A stretch of DNA of 64,000 bases, taken from Brevibacterium epidermidis NBRC 14811. Lineage in GTDB: Bacteria; Actinomycetota; Actinomycetes; Actinomycetales; Brevibacteriaceae. The DNA lies in NCBI RefSeq assembly GCF_001570805.1, contig NZ_BCSJ01000001.1:124001-188000 (forward strand), read 5' to 3'. How positions within the stretch are numbered: position 1 is the stretch's first letter; every line of letters begins with the position of its first letter. A program made the position numbers and the translations under genes. The notes beneath the pieces were generated by a model that made no database searches, was not told where the DNA came from, and was given only the letters and a program-made list of their open reading frames with translations. Below, piece by piece: positions 17,960 through 26,154 of the stretch.

Positions 17960-19944
17960 CAGAGGCCGACTCCGGTGTCATGAGGATCTGCTCCCGGCTC
18001 GGAGGCTTTTGATGACGTCGATGCCGGTTCGATGGCCGCCGTCGCGTCATCGGTGACCGGGACTGACTCGGAGTCGAGGAGGCTCGTCAAGCGTTCCTCG
18101 AGGACCGATCGGTGAGTGAATACCTGCGGGTCACGCGATTCGGCCACCAGGGAACCGAGCTTCTCCAGATCGATCGGAGCGATCGGCACCTGAGTGATCA
18201 GCGGATGATTGGGCCGACTGTCGACCTCCCCCGGCGACAGAAGCGCTTCAGTGAGCTTCTCCCCCGGGCGCAAACCGGTGTACACGATCTGCGCATCGCT
18301 GCGGCCCGACAGTGCGATCACGCGCTTGGCGAGGTCAGCGATGCGGATCGGTTCGCCCATGTCGAGGACCAAGGTCTCTCCGGGGCCGCCGATCGCCGCT
18401 GCCTGCAGAACGAGCTCACAGGCCTCATCGGCAGTCATGAAGTACCGAGTGACCTCGGGATCGGTGACCGTGACGGGGTCGCCGGCCGCCACCTGAGTGA
18501 CAAAGGTCTCGAGAACGGAGCCCCGGGAACCGAGCACATTGCCGAAGCGCACCGACATATAACGCCGTCCGGTTGCCGCGGCCACGGAGGCGATCGCCCG
18601 CTCGATGGAGAACTTCGTCCGCCCCAGCACCGAGGTTGCGCCGGCGGCTTTGTCAGTGGAGATGTGGACGAATGAATCGACGTCGTGAGCCACTGCAGCG
18701 TTGAGCAGGTCGAGGCTGGCTCCGACGTTCGTGCGCACCGCCTGTTCCGGGAAGCGCTCAAGGAAAGTCAGGTGTTTGAGAGCCGCAGCGTGGAAGATGA
18801 TGTCCGGCTTCGCCTCGGCGACGAGGGCATCGATGAATGCCGGATCTCGCAGGTCTCCGAGGACGAGGTCATCACTGGTCAGAAGGGCCGATCCCTCAAG
18901 ACCGAGCTCAGTGGCGTGCAGGCCGGATTCGTCGCGGTCGGTCATGATGAGTCGGGCCGGGTCGAACCGGGCGACCTGACGGCACAGCTGTGAGCCGATG
19001 GAACCGCCCGCCCCGGTGACGAGGACAACCTTACCGGTGATCGCCGAGGCGATGTCGTCGATATTCGTCGAGATCGGTTTGCGTCCGATGAGGTCTTCGA
19101 GGCTGACATCGCGGAAGCTTCGGTGACGCAGGTCGGCGACGTCATGGGCGTCCGGCTCAGGACGTGCCAAAGCGGAGTCCGAGAGCTTCGGCATGATCTT
19201 GATCTCGACCGGTCGGGATTCAAGATTCGAAGCGATGCGGGAGAGCTCTTCTGGAGGCAGGTCGGAGATCGCAATGATCACAGCCCCGGCACCGGTGCGA
19301 TCGACATGATCGGCGATGTCGGCGATCGGTCCGAGCACCCGGATTCCGTTGTAGCGCAGATGCCGCTTGGCAGGGTCATCATCGAGGATGCCGACAGCGA
19401 CGAATTCGTTGTGCGTGTCCTGAGCGATCATGTCGAGGGCGAGCATGCCCTGGTTCCCTGCGCCGACTACGATTGTGGGCCGGGACGCACCGGACGTGGT
19501 GAGACTGCGCTGCCTCAAGTTGCGGCGAATCCAGTTCTCGAGGCTCTTGATCACGACCATGAGCGCTCCCGCTGTGATCGGGACGCTGGTCGGGATGAGC
19601 AGTTGACTGGCGAAGGCGAATTCGACCACCCACATGACGCCGACACCCACGGCAACCGTTCCCACGATTGCCGCGAACTGGTCGGTCGAGCCGCGTCGAT
19701 AGCGACCGCGGTAGATCGCCAGTGGCCCGCCGATGAGGAAGACGATCAGACCGATCGCCGAACAGACGAGCATTCCCGGAACGTTGACGAGTGACGTCTG
19801 GAAGTCGTATCTCACAAGTGTCATCGCTACGACGAGGAACGCGAAGACGAGACCATCGATGAGTGACAGCGCCATGGCTCTGCCGTGCCGCCTCATTGGG
19901 GTCCGTGAGGGAATGGGTCCTGAGCTGCTTCCCACTGTCCTCAT
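17959..19944 (-). CDS. membrane-bound NDP-sugar 4,6-dehydratase/epimerase (CapD/PglF/WbpM-like)
   Basis: The 661-residue protein has four to five N-terminal membrane segments (to about 130), a CoA-binding-like Rossmann domain with VVGAGNQGMLALD, and a C-terminal short-chain dehydrogenase domain. That domain has VLVTGAGGSIGSQLCRQ, FHAAALKHL, ISTDKAAGATSVLGRTK and VRFGNVLGSRGSV. These are marks of UDP-GlcNAc 4,6-dehydratases such as PglF, CapD and WbpM. The residue before GRTK is leucine, where the family commonly has methionine. It is the first gene of the leftward nine-gene operon, with GGAGA just before ATG 19944. The extra C-terminal tail after about 620 is serine-rich and disordered. Confidence 0.87.
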   Translation of the reverse strand: MRTVGSSSGPIPSRTPMRRHGRAMALSLIDGLVFAFLVVAMTLVRYDFQTSLVNVPGMLVCSAIGLIVFLIGGPLAIYRGRYRRGSTDQFAAIVGTVAVGVGVMWVVEFAFASQLLIPTSVPITAGALMVVIKSLENWIRRNLRQRSLTTSGASRPTIVVGAGNQGMLALDMIAQDTHNEFVAVGILDDDPAKRHLRYNGIRVLGPIADIADHVDRTGAGAVIIAISDLPPEELSRIASNLESRPVEIKIMPKLSDSALARPEPDAHDVADLRHRSFRDVSLEDLIGRKPISTNIDDIASAITGKVVLVTGAGGSIGSQLCRQVARFDPARLIMTDRDESGLHATELGLEGSALLTSDDLVLGDLRDPAFIDALVAEAKPDIIFHAAALKHLTFLERFPEQAVRTNVGASLDLLNAAVAHDVDSFVHISTDKAAGATSVLGRTKFSIERAIASVAAATGRRYMSVRFGNVLGSRGSVLETFVTQVAAGDPVTVTDPEVTRYFMTADEACELVLQAAAIGGPGETLVLDMGEPIRIADLAKRVIALSGRSDAQIVYTGLRPGEKLTEALLSPGEVDSRPNHPLITQVPIAPIDLEKLGSLVAESRDPQVFTHRSVLEERLTSLLDSESVPVTDDATAAIEPASTSSKASEPGADPHDTGVGL

Positions 19945-20221
19945 TTCTCCCGATGTGCACTGGCCAGGCTCGGGAAATCACACTTCCGTGACCTCCGTCT
20001 CGTTGAGACGAACCGAGCCTCTTTCGACTTCCCGATTGTACTATTGGACCTAACAGGTTCCGGTCGGAACGAACACCGCGCGCATTAAGAATTGGTTGCA
20101 ATATACAGGTGAAGTAGCCCGAGATATTCATCTCCAAACCAGTTCTGCCACAAGGATGATTGCAATTGAGCTGCCGCGCTTCGCTGCCCGATACCTGCCC
20201 ACTTCTGAGAGGATCCGATTC
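19945..20221. promoter_or_regulatory. divergent promoter region of the two glycopolymer operons
   Basis: This 277-base gap separates the leftward nine-gene operon from the rightward CgeB-GT2 gene and must hold at least the leftward promoter. It is AT-richer than its flanks, especially around 20030-20110. A perfect six-pair dyad, CGTCTC-GTT-GAGACG, lies at 19996-20010 and could be an operator. I cannot assign -35 and -10 boxes with confidence. Confidence 0.5.
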
Positions 20222-22114
20222 GTGCCCCGAACACCGCTTCGCACACTGAGGACCGCCCTATGGCATCTGCGCAACGGCGGGATCAGCCAAGTCGCGAAGT
20301 GGCGTCGCCGTCGCTCGCTGGTCCAAGGAACTGCAGAAGCCTCCGCCGAGGTCGCAACGGGAAGCCTGTCGGCGGAGGTCCTCGGGGACCTGTTCCCTCC
20401 CCTGCCGATGGTTCATCGCACTCCGGTCTTCGATCAGCTGTCGGTCGGAGTGATCCTCGACGAGTTCTCGACCGAGAGCTTCGGCTATGAGTGGTCGATC
20501 CGACCGCTGTACCCGACACAGTGGTCGACCGAGCTCGACGGACTCGACTTCGTCTTCGTCGAGTCTGCCTGGAGCGGCAACGACGGTCAATGGAAGTTCA
20601 AGCTGACAAGTCCGTCGGGTCCGAGTACAGAGATCACCGAACTGCTCGGCGAGTGCCGTCGTCGAGGCATTCCGACGGTATTCTGGAACAAAGAAGATCC
20701 TCCGCACTTCGAGGATTTCCTGCCGTTGGCGCGGATGTGTGACGTCGTCTTCACCAGTGATGTCAGGCTGATCCCCGAATATCGCTCCCGACTGGGCCAT
20801 GACAGAGTCGCCCCCCTGCCCTTCGCCGCACAGCCGGCGATCCACAATCCCTCTCGACCTGCACGGAACGCCGCAGCCAGAGACATCGCCTTTGCGGGCA
20901 TGTACTTCGCCCACAAATACCCCGAGCGCAGAGAGCAGATGGACCTGCTGCTCGGAGCCGCTGACTCCGTATCGCCGAGGATGCAGTACGGACTCGAGAT
21001 CTTCTCCCGTTTCCTCGGCAACGATGAGCGCTATCAGTTCCCGGGCACCTTGGCCGGGCGCGTAGTCGGGTCACTCCCGTACCGCAATCTGCTCACCGCC
21101 TACAAACATTTCAAGGTCTTCCTCAACGTCAACTCCGTCACCGATTCCCCGAGCATGTGCGCACGCAGGATCTTCGAGATCAGTGCCGCCGGCACCCCCG
21201 TCGTCACCACCCCCAGTGCGGCGACTCGTGAGTTCTTCCCCACCACCGAGGTCCCTCAGCCCGAAACTCAGGAGGAAGCGGAATGGACTCTGCGTGCCTA
21301 TGTGCGCAGTCCTGAGCTGAGAGACCGCACCGTCCATCTTGCCCAACGACGCATCTGGGCCGAGCACACCTACACGCACCGAGCGATGACGGTGATGGAT
21401 TCGCTCGGACTCGACTATGCGCAGCCATTCCCCACGTCCGTCTCAGCGGTGGTATCGACGAATCGGCCGGACCACCTCGGCGAGGTTCTGCGGACCCATG
21501 CCGAACAGCTGCACACGGATAGGGAACTCGTGTTGGTGACCCACGGGTTCGCGGCACCTGCCGATCTGCGAGCACGCGCCGCAGAAGCAGGGATCGACCA
21601 TCTGCAGATCGTCGAGGTCGACGCTGCGCAGCCGTTAGGAGTCTGCCTCAATCGCGGAGTTCAGGCGGCTTCCGGCGAAGTCATCGCGAAGATGGACGAC
21701 GATGATGTGTACGGAGCGCACTATCTGGGCGACCAACTTGCAGCCCTGCGCTATTCGAATGCCGATCTCGTCGGCAAGCAGGCACACTACCTGCACATTC
21801 GGGGCCGCGACATCGTCATCTGCCGCTTCCCCGAACGCGAGCATCGGTTCACCGATCTCGTCATGGGACCGACTCTGATGACCCATCGGTCAACACTTCT
21901 GGACAACCCGTTTGCGGAGCGCACCCTCGGCGAAGACACGGAGCTCCAGCAGAGACTCGTCGGCTCCGGAGCCCGGATCTACTCGGCAGACAGGTTCAAC
22001 TTCGTCCAGGTCCGCGGCGACCATGCCCACACGTGGAGCGTCGACGACAGTCACCTGCTGGCCAACGGAGACGTCCACGCATTCGGATACGCTCCGGACC
22101 ACTACTGCTTCTGA
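20222..22114 (+). CDS. CgeB-like / GT2 fusion glycosyltransferase
   Basis: GTG 20222 is chosen because AGAGGA lies eight bases upstream, giving 630 residues; TTG 20096 and ATG 20156 are in frame but lack spaced ribosome sites. The N-terminus carries ALWHLRNGGI. Residues of about 70-400 are a CgeB-like GT-B domain with KEDPPHFEDFLPLA, DVVFTS, FAGMYFAHKYPERR and SVTDSPSMCARRIFEISAAG. From about 405 a GT2 domain begins (VSAVVSTNRPDHL), with MDDDD near 490. Two transferase domains in one chain suggest stepwise addition of two sugars or a disaccharide repeat. It opens the rightward block but is separated from the next gene by 218 bases. A sister fusion lies at 22668-25301. Confidence 0.82.
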   Translation: MPRTPLRTLRTALWHLRNGGISQVAKWRRRRSLVQGTAEASAEVATGSLSAEVLGDLFPPLPMVHRTPVFDQLSVGVILDEFSTESFGYEWSIRPLYPTQWSTELDGLDFVFVESAWSGNDGQWKFKLTSPSGPSTEITELLGECRRRGIPTVFWNKEDPPHFEDFLPLARMCDVVFTSDVRLIPEYRSRLGHDRVAPLPFAAQPAIHNPSRPARNAAARDIAFAGMYFAHKYPERREQMDLLLGAADSVSPRMQYGLEIFSRFLGNDERYQFPGTLAGRVVGSLPYRNLLTAYKHFKVFLNVNSVTDSPSMCARRIFEISAAGTPVVTTPSAATREFFPTTEVPQPETQEEAEWTLRAYVRSPELRDRTVHLAQRRIWAEHTYTHRAMTVMDSLGLDYAQPFPTSVSAVVSTNRPDHLGEVLRTHAEQLHTDRELVLVTHGFAAPADLRARAAEAGIDHLQIVEVDAAQPLGVCLNRGVQAASGEVIAKMDDDDVYGAHYLGDQLAALRYSNADLVGKQAHYLHIRGRDIVICRFPEREHRFTDLVMGPTLMTHRSTLLDNPFAERTLGEDTELQQRLVGSGARIYSADRFNFVQVRGDHAHTWSVDDSHLLANGDVHAFGYAPDHYCF

Positions 22115-22332
22115 GGATCCACTCTTCAACGCTCGCTCGAAAGCCCCCATGACCCGCACCAACCGGCCCGCGGAATTCTTCGTATGCCCCAGGTGAACTG
22201 TTGGTGAAATGGGCGGTTTCGGTCTGCTCCGGTCAGTAGCGTGGCGGTCATGCTGTGAAGATTTCGCAGTGGAACGCCATGCCTTCCGGTGGCCAGAAGT
22301 TCCATTGCGGACGTTGGACAACTGGAGCCCAT
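22115..22332 (+). promoter_or_regulatory. gap with likely internal promoter
   Basis: This 218-base gap lies between the first CgeB-GT2 gene and the coiled-coil gene. TAGCGT at 22238-22243 would suit a -10 box, with transcription starting near 22250. I see no convincing terminator for the upstream gene. Confidence 0.3.
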
Positions 22333-22671
22333 TTGAAGACCACCACGACTGGAGCCGAGGACATCGCCTCCGTCCGCGAGAACGTCTCTCGTGTCATTGA
22401 TGAGACTTCGTCCCTCAATGCCGAACTCGCCAAGGAACTCATCAGCGCCTACGACCGCGAGTCGAAGCTGCTCGGCGGAATCAACAAGCGCGAGAACGAA
22501 ATTGCGCGGCTGAAGAACGAAGTCGCGAAGCGGGATGCGAAACTCGCCTCGGTCAACGAACGCCTCGAACGGCTGCTGGGCTCCAAGGCCATGCAGGTCC
22601 AGCGCGCGTACTGGCGCCTGCGCCGTCCTCAGGGCGGGACCTCCCGGCAGACGAAGGGCGGTCAGCGATGA
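22333..22671 (+). CDS. small coiled-coil protein
   Basis: TTG 22333 with GGAG five bases upstream gives 112 residues; a GTG at 22255 is in frame but has no ribosome site. Residues of about 10-85 are rich in Glu, Lys, Leu, Asn and Ala in a heptad-like pattern, so a long coiled coil is expected. The C-terminal part is basic and holds QRAYWRLRRPQGG, which loosely echoes the WHLRxGG motif of the nearby transferases. The stop overlaps the next start (ATGA), so it is made together with the CgeB-GT2 protein downstream. A scaffold or length-control subunit for that enzyme is a reasonable inference; there is no recognised family. Confidence 0.7.
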   Translation: MKTTTTGAEDIASVRENVSRVIDETSSLNAELAKELISAYDRESKLLGGINKRENEIARLKNEVAKRDAKLASVNERLERLLGSKAMQVQRAYWRLRRPQGGTSRQTKGGQR

Positions 22672-25301
22672 AGGAAGCCGATATCAAGAAGCGGCAGGCC
22701 TCTCTTGACGCCCGCATCAAAGAACTGAAAGCAACCCGCACTCGCCAGAAGTCGCTCGGTGTGCACACGCAGTCGGACTACTTCATCGACGGTCTGCTCG
22801 GACGGCACCCCTACATCGATCTGGCCGAGTCGCGTGAGGAATACCTCGATCGCCACCGTTCCTTCGCAGCCCCGGTCGAAAGCAAGATCTCAGCCCTCAT
22901 CGACAAGGCTCAGCAGCTGCCGAGGACTTCAGGCCAGCATTGGGATCCTCGACGGAAGCTGCGCATCGGAATAATCGCCGACCGGTTCCTCTTCGACTCG
23001 CTCAAGGATGCGGCTCATGTGGTGCCGATCAGTCCCGTAACCTATGAGCAGGACATGGCGGACATCGACCTGCTGCTCATCACCTCAGCCTGGCGCGGCC
23101 TCGACGACGAATGGTTCAACGTCGCCCTGTCCGGCTCGCCGGCACGCCAGGTCCTCGAGTCGCAGGTCGTGCCCTTCGCACGTGAGAAAGAGATTCCGAT
23201 CGCCTTCTACTCGAAGGAGGATCCGCCGAACTACGAACAGTTCGCACCCCTGGCGAAGTTCGCCGACCACGTGTTCACCAGCGCCGTCGAATGCGTTCCC
23301 CGATACCGCGAGTACCTCCACAATCGAGTGCCGGTGACTGTGCTGCCCTTCGCAGTGAACTTCGTCCACCACCATCCGCTCGGAAGCATGCGCCACTCCG
23401 GCCGCGAGTTCGTCTTCGCCGGATCCTGGTTCGAGCACAAGTACCCGGAGAGGAAGTCATCCGCTCCGCGGATCTTCGACGGACTGCTGTCCGCCGGAGC
23501 CGATCTCACGATCGTTGACCGCAACCTCGAGCTCGACACGGAGAAGTTCGCGAAGGCCGACCGCTATCTCTTTCCTGAACGGTATCTGCCGCATCTGCAC
23601 CGGCCGATCGATCACGAGACACTGCTCGATCTGCAGCGCCTCCTGCCCGTGGGCATCAATCTCAACTCCGTTGTGAACTCCCAGTCGATGTATGCCAACC
23701 GGATCATCGAGCTGCAGGCGATGGGAACGTTCATCGTCTCGAACTACAACGCGGGCGTGAACTCCCTCTATCCGCAGGTGTGCATGCCTGACTCCGCTCT
23801 CGACATGGAGCAGACGTACCGGGCGCTGACACAGCACAGCATCCGAGAAGCTCAAGTGGCGGGAATCCGCGCCGCTTTCACTGCCAACACCGCGTTCGAC
23901 CGTATCGACACGATCGCCGAGGAGATGGGTCTGGACTCCGGTTCTCCCGATCACACGGTCTACGTCACCGGACTGACGGAATCGGATTTCGACACCTTCC
24001 GCCTGGCCCAGTCGTATGCGGGTCCGGTGGAGGTTCTTCCACACGACTCCGACCGGGTCGCCGGCGCTGACGGCGACGTCATCATCGACCTGACCGGGCA
24101 TTCCGATTTCGGTCCTCACCTCGTGCAGGACGCGGTGAATGCATTCCGCTTCACCGACGTCGACGAGGTCCGGATTCTGCCGATCGATACGACCGAGTCT
24201 CTCTACGAATTCGTCGATCCGGTCGACTCCGACCAGCACATCACCGCCACGTGGCGCCCGGCCGGAAGCCGCCTCAGTGACGGTGTCGGGCCTGAGCGAA
24301 CAACGCTGACGATCGCCTCGGACCTCGTCCTCGAGCGGGTCGAGACGATCGACTTCGCGGCCGAGCCCGAGATCAGTGTGGTCGTTCCCGTGTACAACAA
24401 CGGTCCGCACCTGAAGTTCAAGTGCTTCGAATCCCTCCGCCGGTCGTCGATCTTCGATCGCTGCGAAATCCTCCTCGTCGACGATGGGTCCACCGACATC
24501 GAAACGCCTGCGATCCTCGACGAACTTGACCGTGCCTACCCGAACGTTCGAGTCCACCGGTTCCCGGCCGGTGGTTCGGGCAGCGCCTCACGTCCACGCA
24601 ACAAGGGGCTCGAACTCACCCGCACCCCGTACGTGACCTACCTTGATCCGGACAACGAGCAGACGAACGACGGTTATGCGCTGCTGCTCGAGATGGTCGA
24701 AGAGCACGGATACGACTTCGCCATCGGCAATATGATGCGGTTCAAGCACAACCGGATCATGATCAAGAACGCGGGCATCCTGCGACCGGTCGTCGGCGAC
24801 GACGGCGTGCTCGAAGACAATGCGCTCTCTCGAGTGAAGTTCCAGCCGATGAGCATCCAGGCGCTCGTGGCAGACACGCAGTGGCTGAAGAGCCTCGGCA
24901 TCTATCAGCCGATCGGCGCCGTGGGACAGGATTCCTACTTCTTCCAGCAGATGCTCTTCCACGCCCGCCGGATCGGGCTGACGTCGACACCGATCCACAC
25001 CTACTATGCGGCGGTGACGAACTCGACGGTCAATGCCATCGGCCCGCGCTTCTACGAGAAGTACCTGCCCCTGGAAGAGGACAGGTCTGCGTGGCTGCGC
25101 GAGGTCGGTCTGCTCGAGGACTACAACGCCAAACGGCTCGAACCCTTCGTCAAAGGATGGTTCGTCCAGAAGCTCGCGTTCGCCGCCGAAGAGGATATCG
25201 ATGAGTGCAAGAGCCTCATCCGTCGACTCACGCGGTTCTACGGCAAGACGTCGTGGAAGGACGCCGAGCTCGCCGAACTCCATGCCGTCACACATGTCTG
25301 A
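22668..25301 (+). CDS. CgeB-like / GT2 fusion glycosyltransferase (second copy)
   Basis: The 877-residue protein starts with a charged helical segment (1-45), then a CgeB-like GT-B domain (about 100-420) with YSKEDPPNYEQFAPLA, DHVFTS, FAGSWFEHKYPER and NSQSMYANRIIELQAMG. A linker of about 140 residues precedes a GT2 domain from about 566 (ISVVVPVYNNG, LLVDDGSTD). The second metal-site motif reads DPDNE rather than the usual DxDDE, which may affect the metal site. It is co-translated with the coiled-coil protein and overlaps the serine-hydrolase gene by eight bases. It is paralogous to the fusion at 20222-22114 but longer. The sugars transferred are unknown. Confidence 0.83.
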   Translation: MKEADIKKRQASLDARIKELKATRTRQKSLGVHTQSDYFIDGLLGRHPYIDLAESREEYLDRHRSFAAPVESKISALIDKAQQLPRTSGQHWDPRRKLRIGIIADRFLFDSLKDAAHVVPISPVTYEQDMADIDLLLITSAWRGLDDEWFNVALSGSPARQVLESQVVPFAREKEIPIAFYSKEDPPNYEQFAPLAKFADHVFTSAVECVPRYREYLHNRVPVTVLPFAVNFVHHHPLGSMRHSGREFVFAGSWFEHKYPERKSSAPRIFDGLLSAGADLTIVDRNLELDTEKFAKADRYLFPERYLPHLHRPIDHETLLDLQRLLPVGINLNSVVNSQSMYANRIIELQAMGTFIVSNYNAGVNSLYPQVCMPDSALDMEQTYRALTQHSIREAQVAGIRAAFTANTAFDRIDTIAEEMGLDSGSPDHTVYVTGLTESDFDTFRLAQSYAGPVEVLPHDSDRVAGADGDVIIDLTGHSDFGPHLVQDAVNAFRFTDVDEVRILPIDTTESLYEFVDPVDSDQHITATWRPAGSRLSDGVGPERTTLTIASDLVLERVETIDFAAEPEISVVVPVYNNGPHLKFKCFESLRRSSIFDRCEILLVDDGSTDIETPAILDELDRAYPNVRVHRFPAGGSGSASRPRNKGLELTRTPYVTYLDPDNEQTNDGYALLLEMVEEHGYDFAIGNMMRFKHNRIMIKNAGILRPVVGDDGVLEDNALSRVKFQPMSIQALVADTQWLKSLGIYQPIGAVGQDSYFFQQMLFHARRIGLTSTPIHTYYAAVTNSTVNAIGPRFYEKYLPLEEDRSAWLREVGLLEDYNAKRLEPFVKGWFVQKLAFAAEEDIDECKSLIRRLTRFYGKTSWKDAELAELHAVTHV

Positions 25302-26154
25302 TGCCGCACTCAGCGAAGAGCCCCCATTCGAGCGACTGGGCACATTGCTGCCCGGAGACCGCATCGAACGACGCCCCGGTCTCTTCCAACGCTTCGATTT
25401 CCACGCCGGAACGGTGACGGTTCCCGCGCTCCTGTGGTCAAGGGTCGAGCCGACCGGCCGTCTCGTCATCGCCTTCAACGGAGCAGTCCGGAGGACACCG
25501 GGGAAGGATCCGCAGGAGATCTTCCAACGGCGGACCTGGGTCGACGACTTCGACGCCGATGTCCTCTTCATCTCCGATCCGACGCTGCGCACGGACAATC
25601 AGATCAGCATCGGGTGGGGGCAAGGTGCTCCCGGCCGCTTTGCGCTGCCCGCGATGGCCCAGACGGCGCGATTCGTCGCGGAGTGTCTCGAGGTTCCGTC
25701 GGCTGCTCGCCTGTATTTCGGGACCAGCGCGGGAGGCTTCCAGGCTCTCCAAACAGCCGCCCGCGACGAGGGCAGCCGTGCCTTGGTGAACAACCCGCAG
25801 ATCGACTGGACGAAGTACATCCCGGTGTACGTCACAACGATCGCCCGCCAGATCTATGAGGGTGCGACTCCAGAAGAGACGGCGGAGAACTTCCCGGACA
25901 GGACGTCGACCGCTCACGCCTTCGCCGAGTTCGGGCATATCCCCCGAACTCGCTGCCTGCTCAATGCCGCCAGCGAGAACGATGCCCTCGCGCAGCTGCC
26001 CGCGCTTGTCGACGCTCTGCCCGCTCAGTCCGGTGAACGATCCTGTTTTGATGTATCGCTGTATTCCGACGTCCGCGGCGGTCACAATCCACTGTCCAAA
26101 GCCGCCACCGCCGCGGCCGTCAACGCTATCGTCAGCGAGGCCGCGGATGAGTGA
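25294..26154 (+). CDS. serine-hydrolase-fold protein (Asp2/XcbB-like)
   Basis: ATG 25294 gives 286 residues and overlaps the preceding stop by eight bases; ATG 25282 is also possible. The centre carries LYFGTSAGGFQAL, a G-x-S-x-G-G nucleophile elbow. DVLFISDPTL precedes it, and VNNPQIDWTKYIPVYV and a C-terminal GGHNPLS follow, so Ser, Asp and His candidates are all present. It lacks a signal peptide and should act in the cytoplasm. The layout resembles alpha/beta-hydrolase-like proteins linked to glycan loci (Asp2 and XcbB/CpsF relatives), some of which acylate or deacylate sugars. A paralogue with the same motif order lies at 30177-30965. Substrate unknown. Confidence 0.72.
   Translation: MSDAALSEEPPFERLGTLLPGDRIERRPGLFQRFDFHAGTVTVPALLWSRVEPTGRLVIAFNGAVRRTPGKDPQEIFQRRTWVDDFDADVLFISDPTLRTDNQISIGWGQGAPGRFALPAMAQTARFVAECLEVPSAARLYFGTSAGGFQALQTAARDEGSRALVNNPQIDWTKYIPVYVTTIARQIYEGATPEETAENFPDRTSTAHAFAEFGHIPRTRCLLNAASENDALAQLPALVDALPAQSGERSCFDVSLYSDVRGGHNPLSKAATAAAVNAIVSEAADE

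Noticed and set aside
23457..24557. 366-codon minus-strand open frame opposite the second CgeB-GT2 gene
   Set aside because: Shadow of a well-supported gene; no conserved segments.
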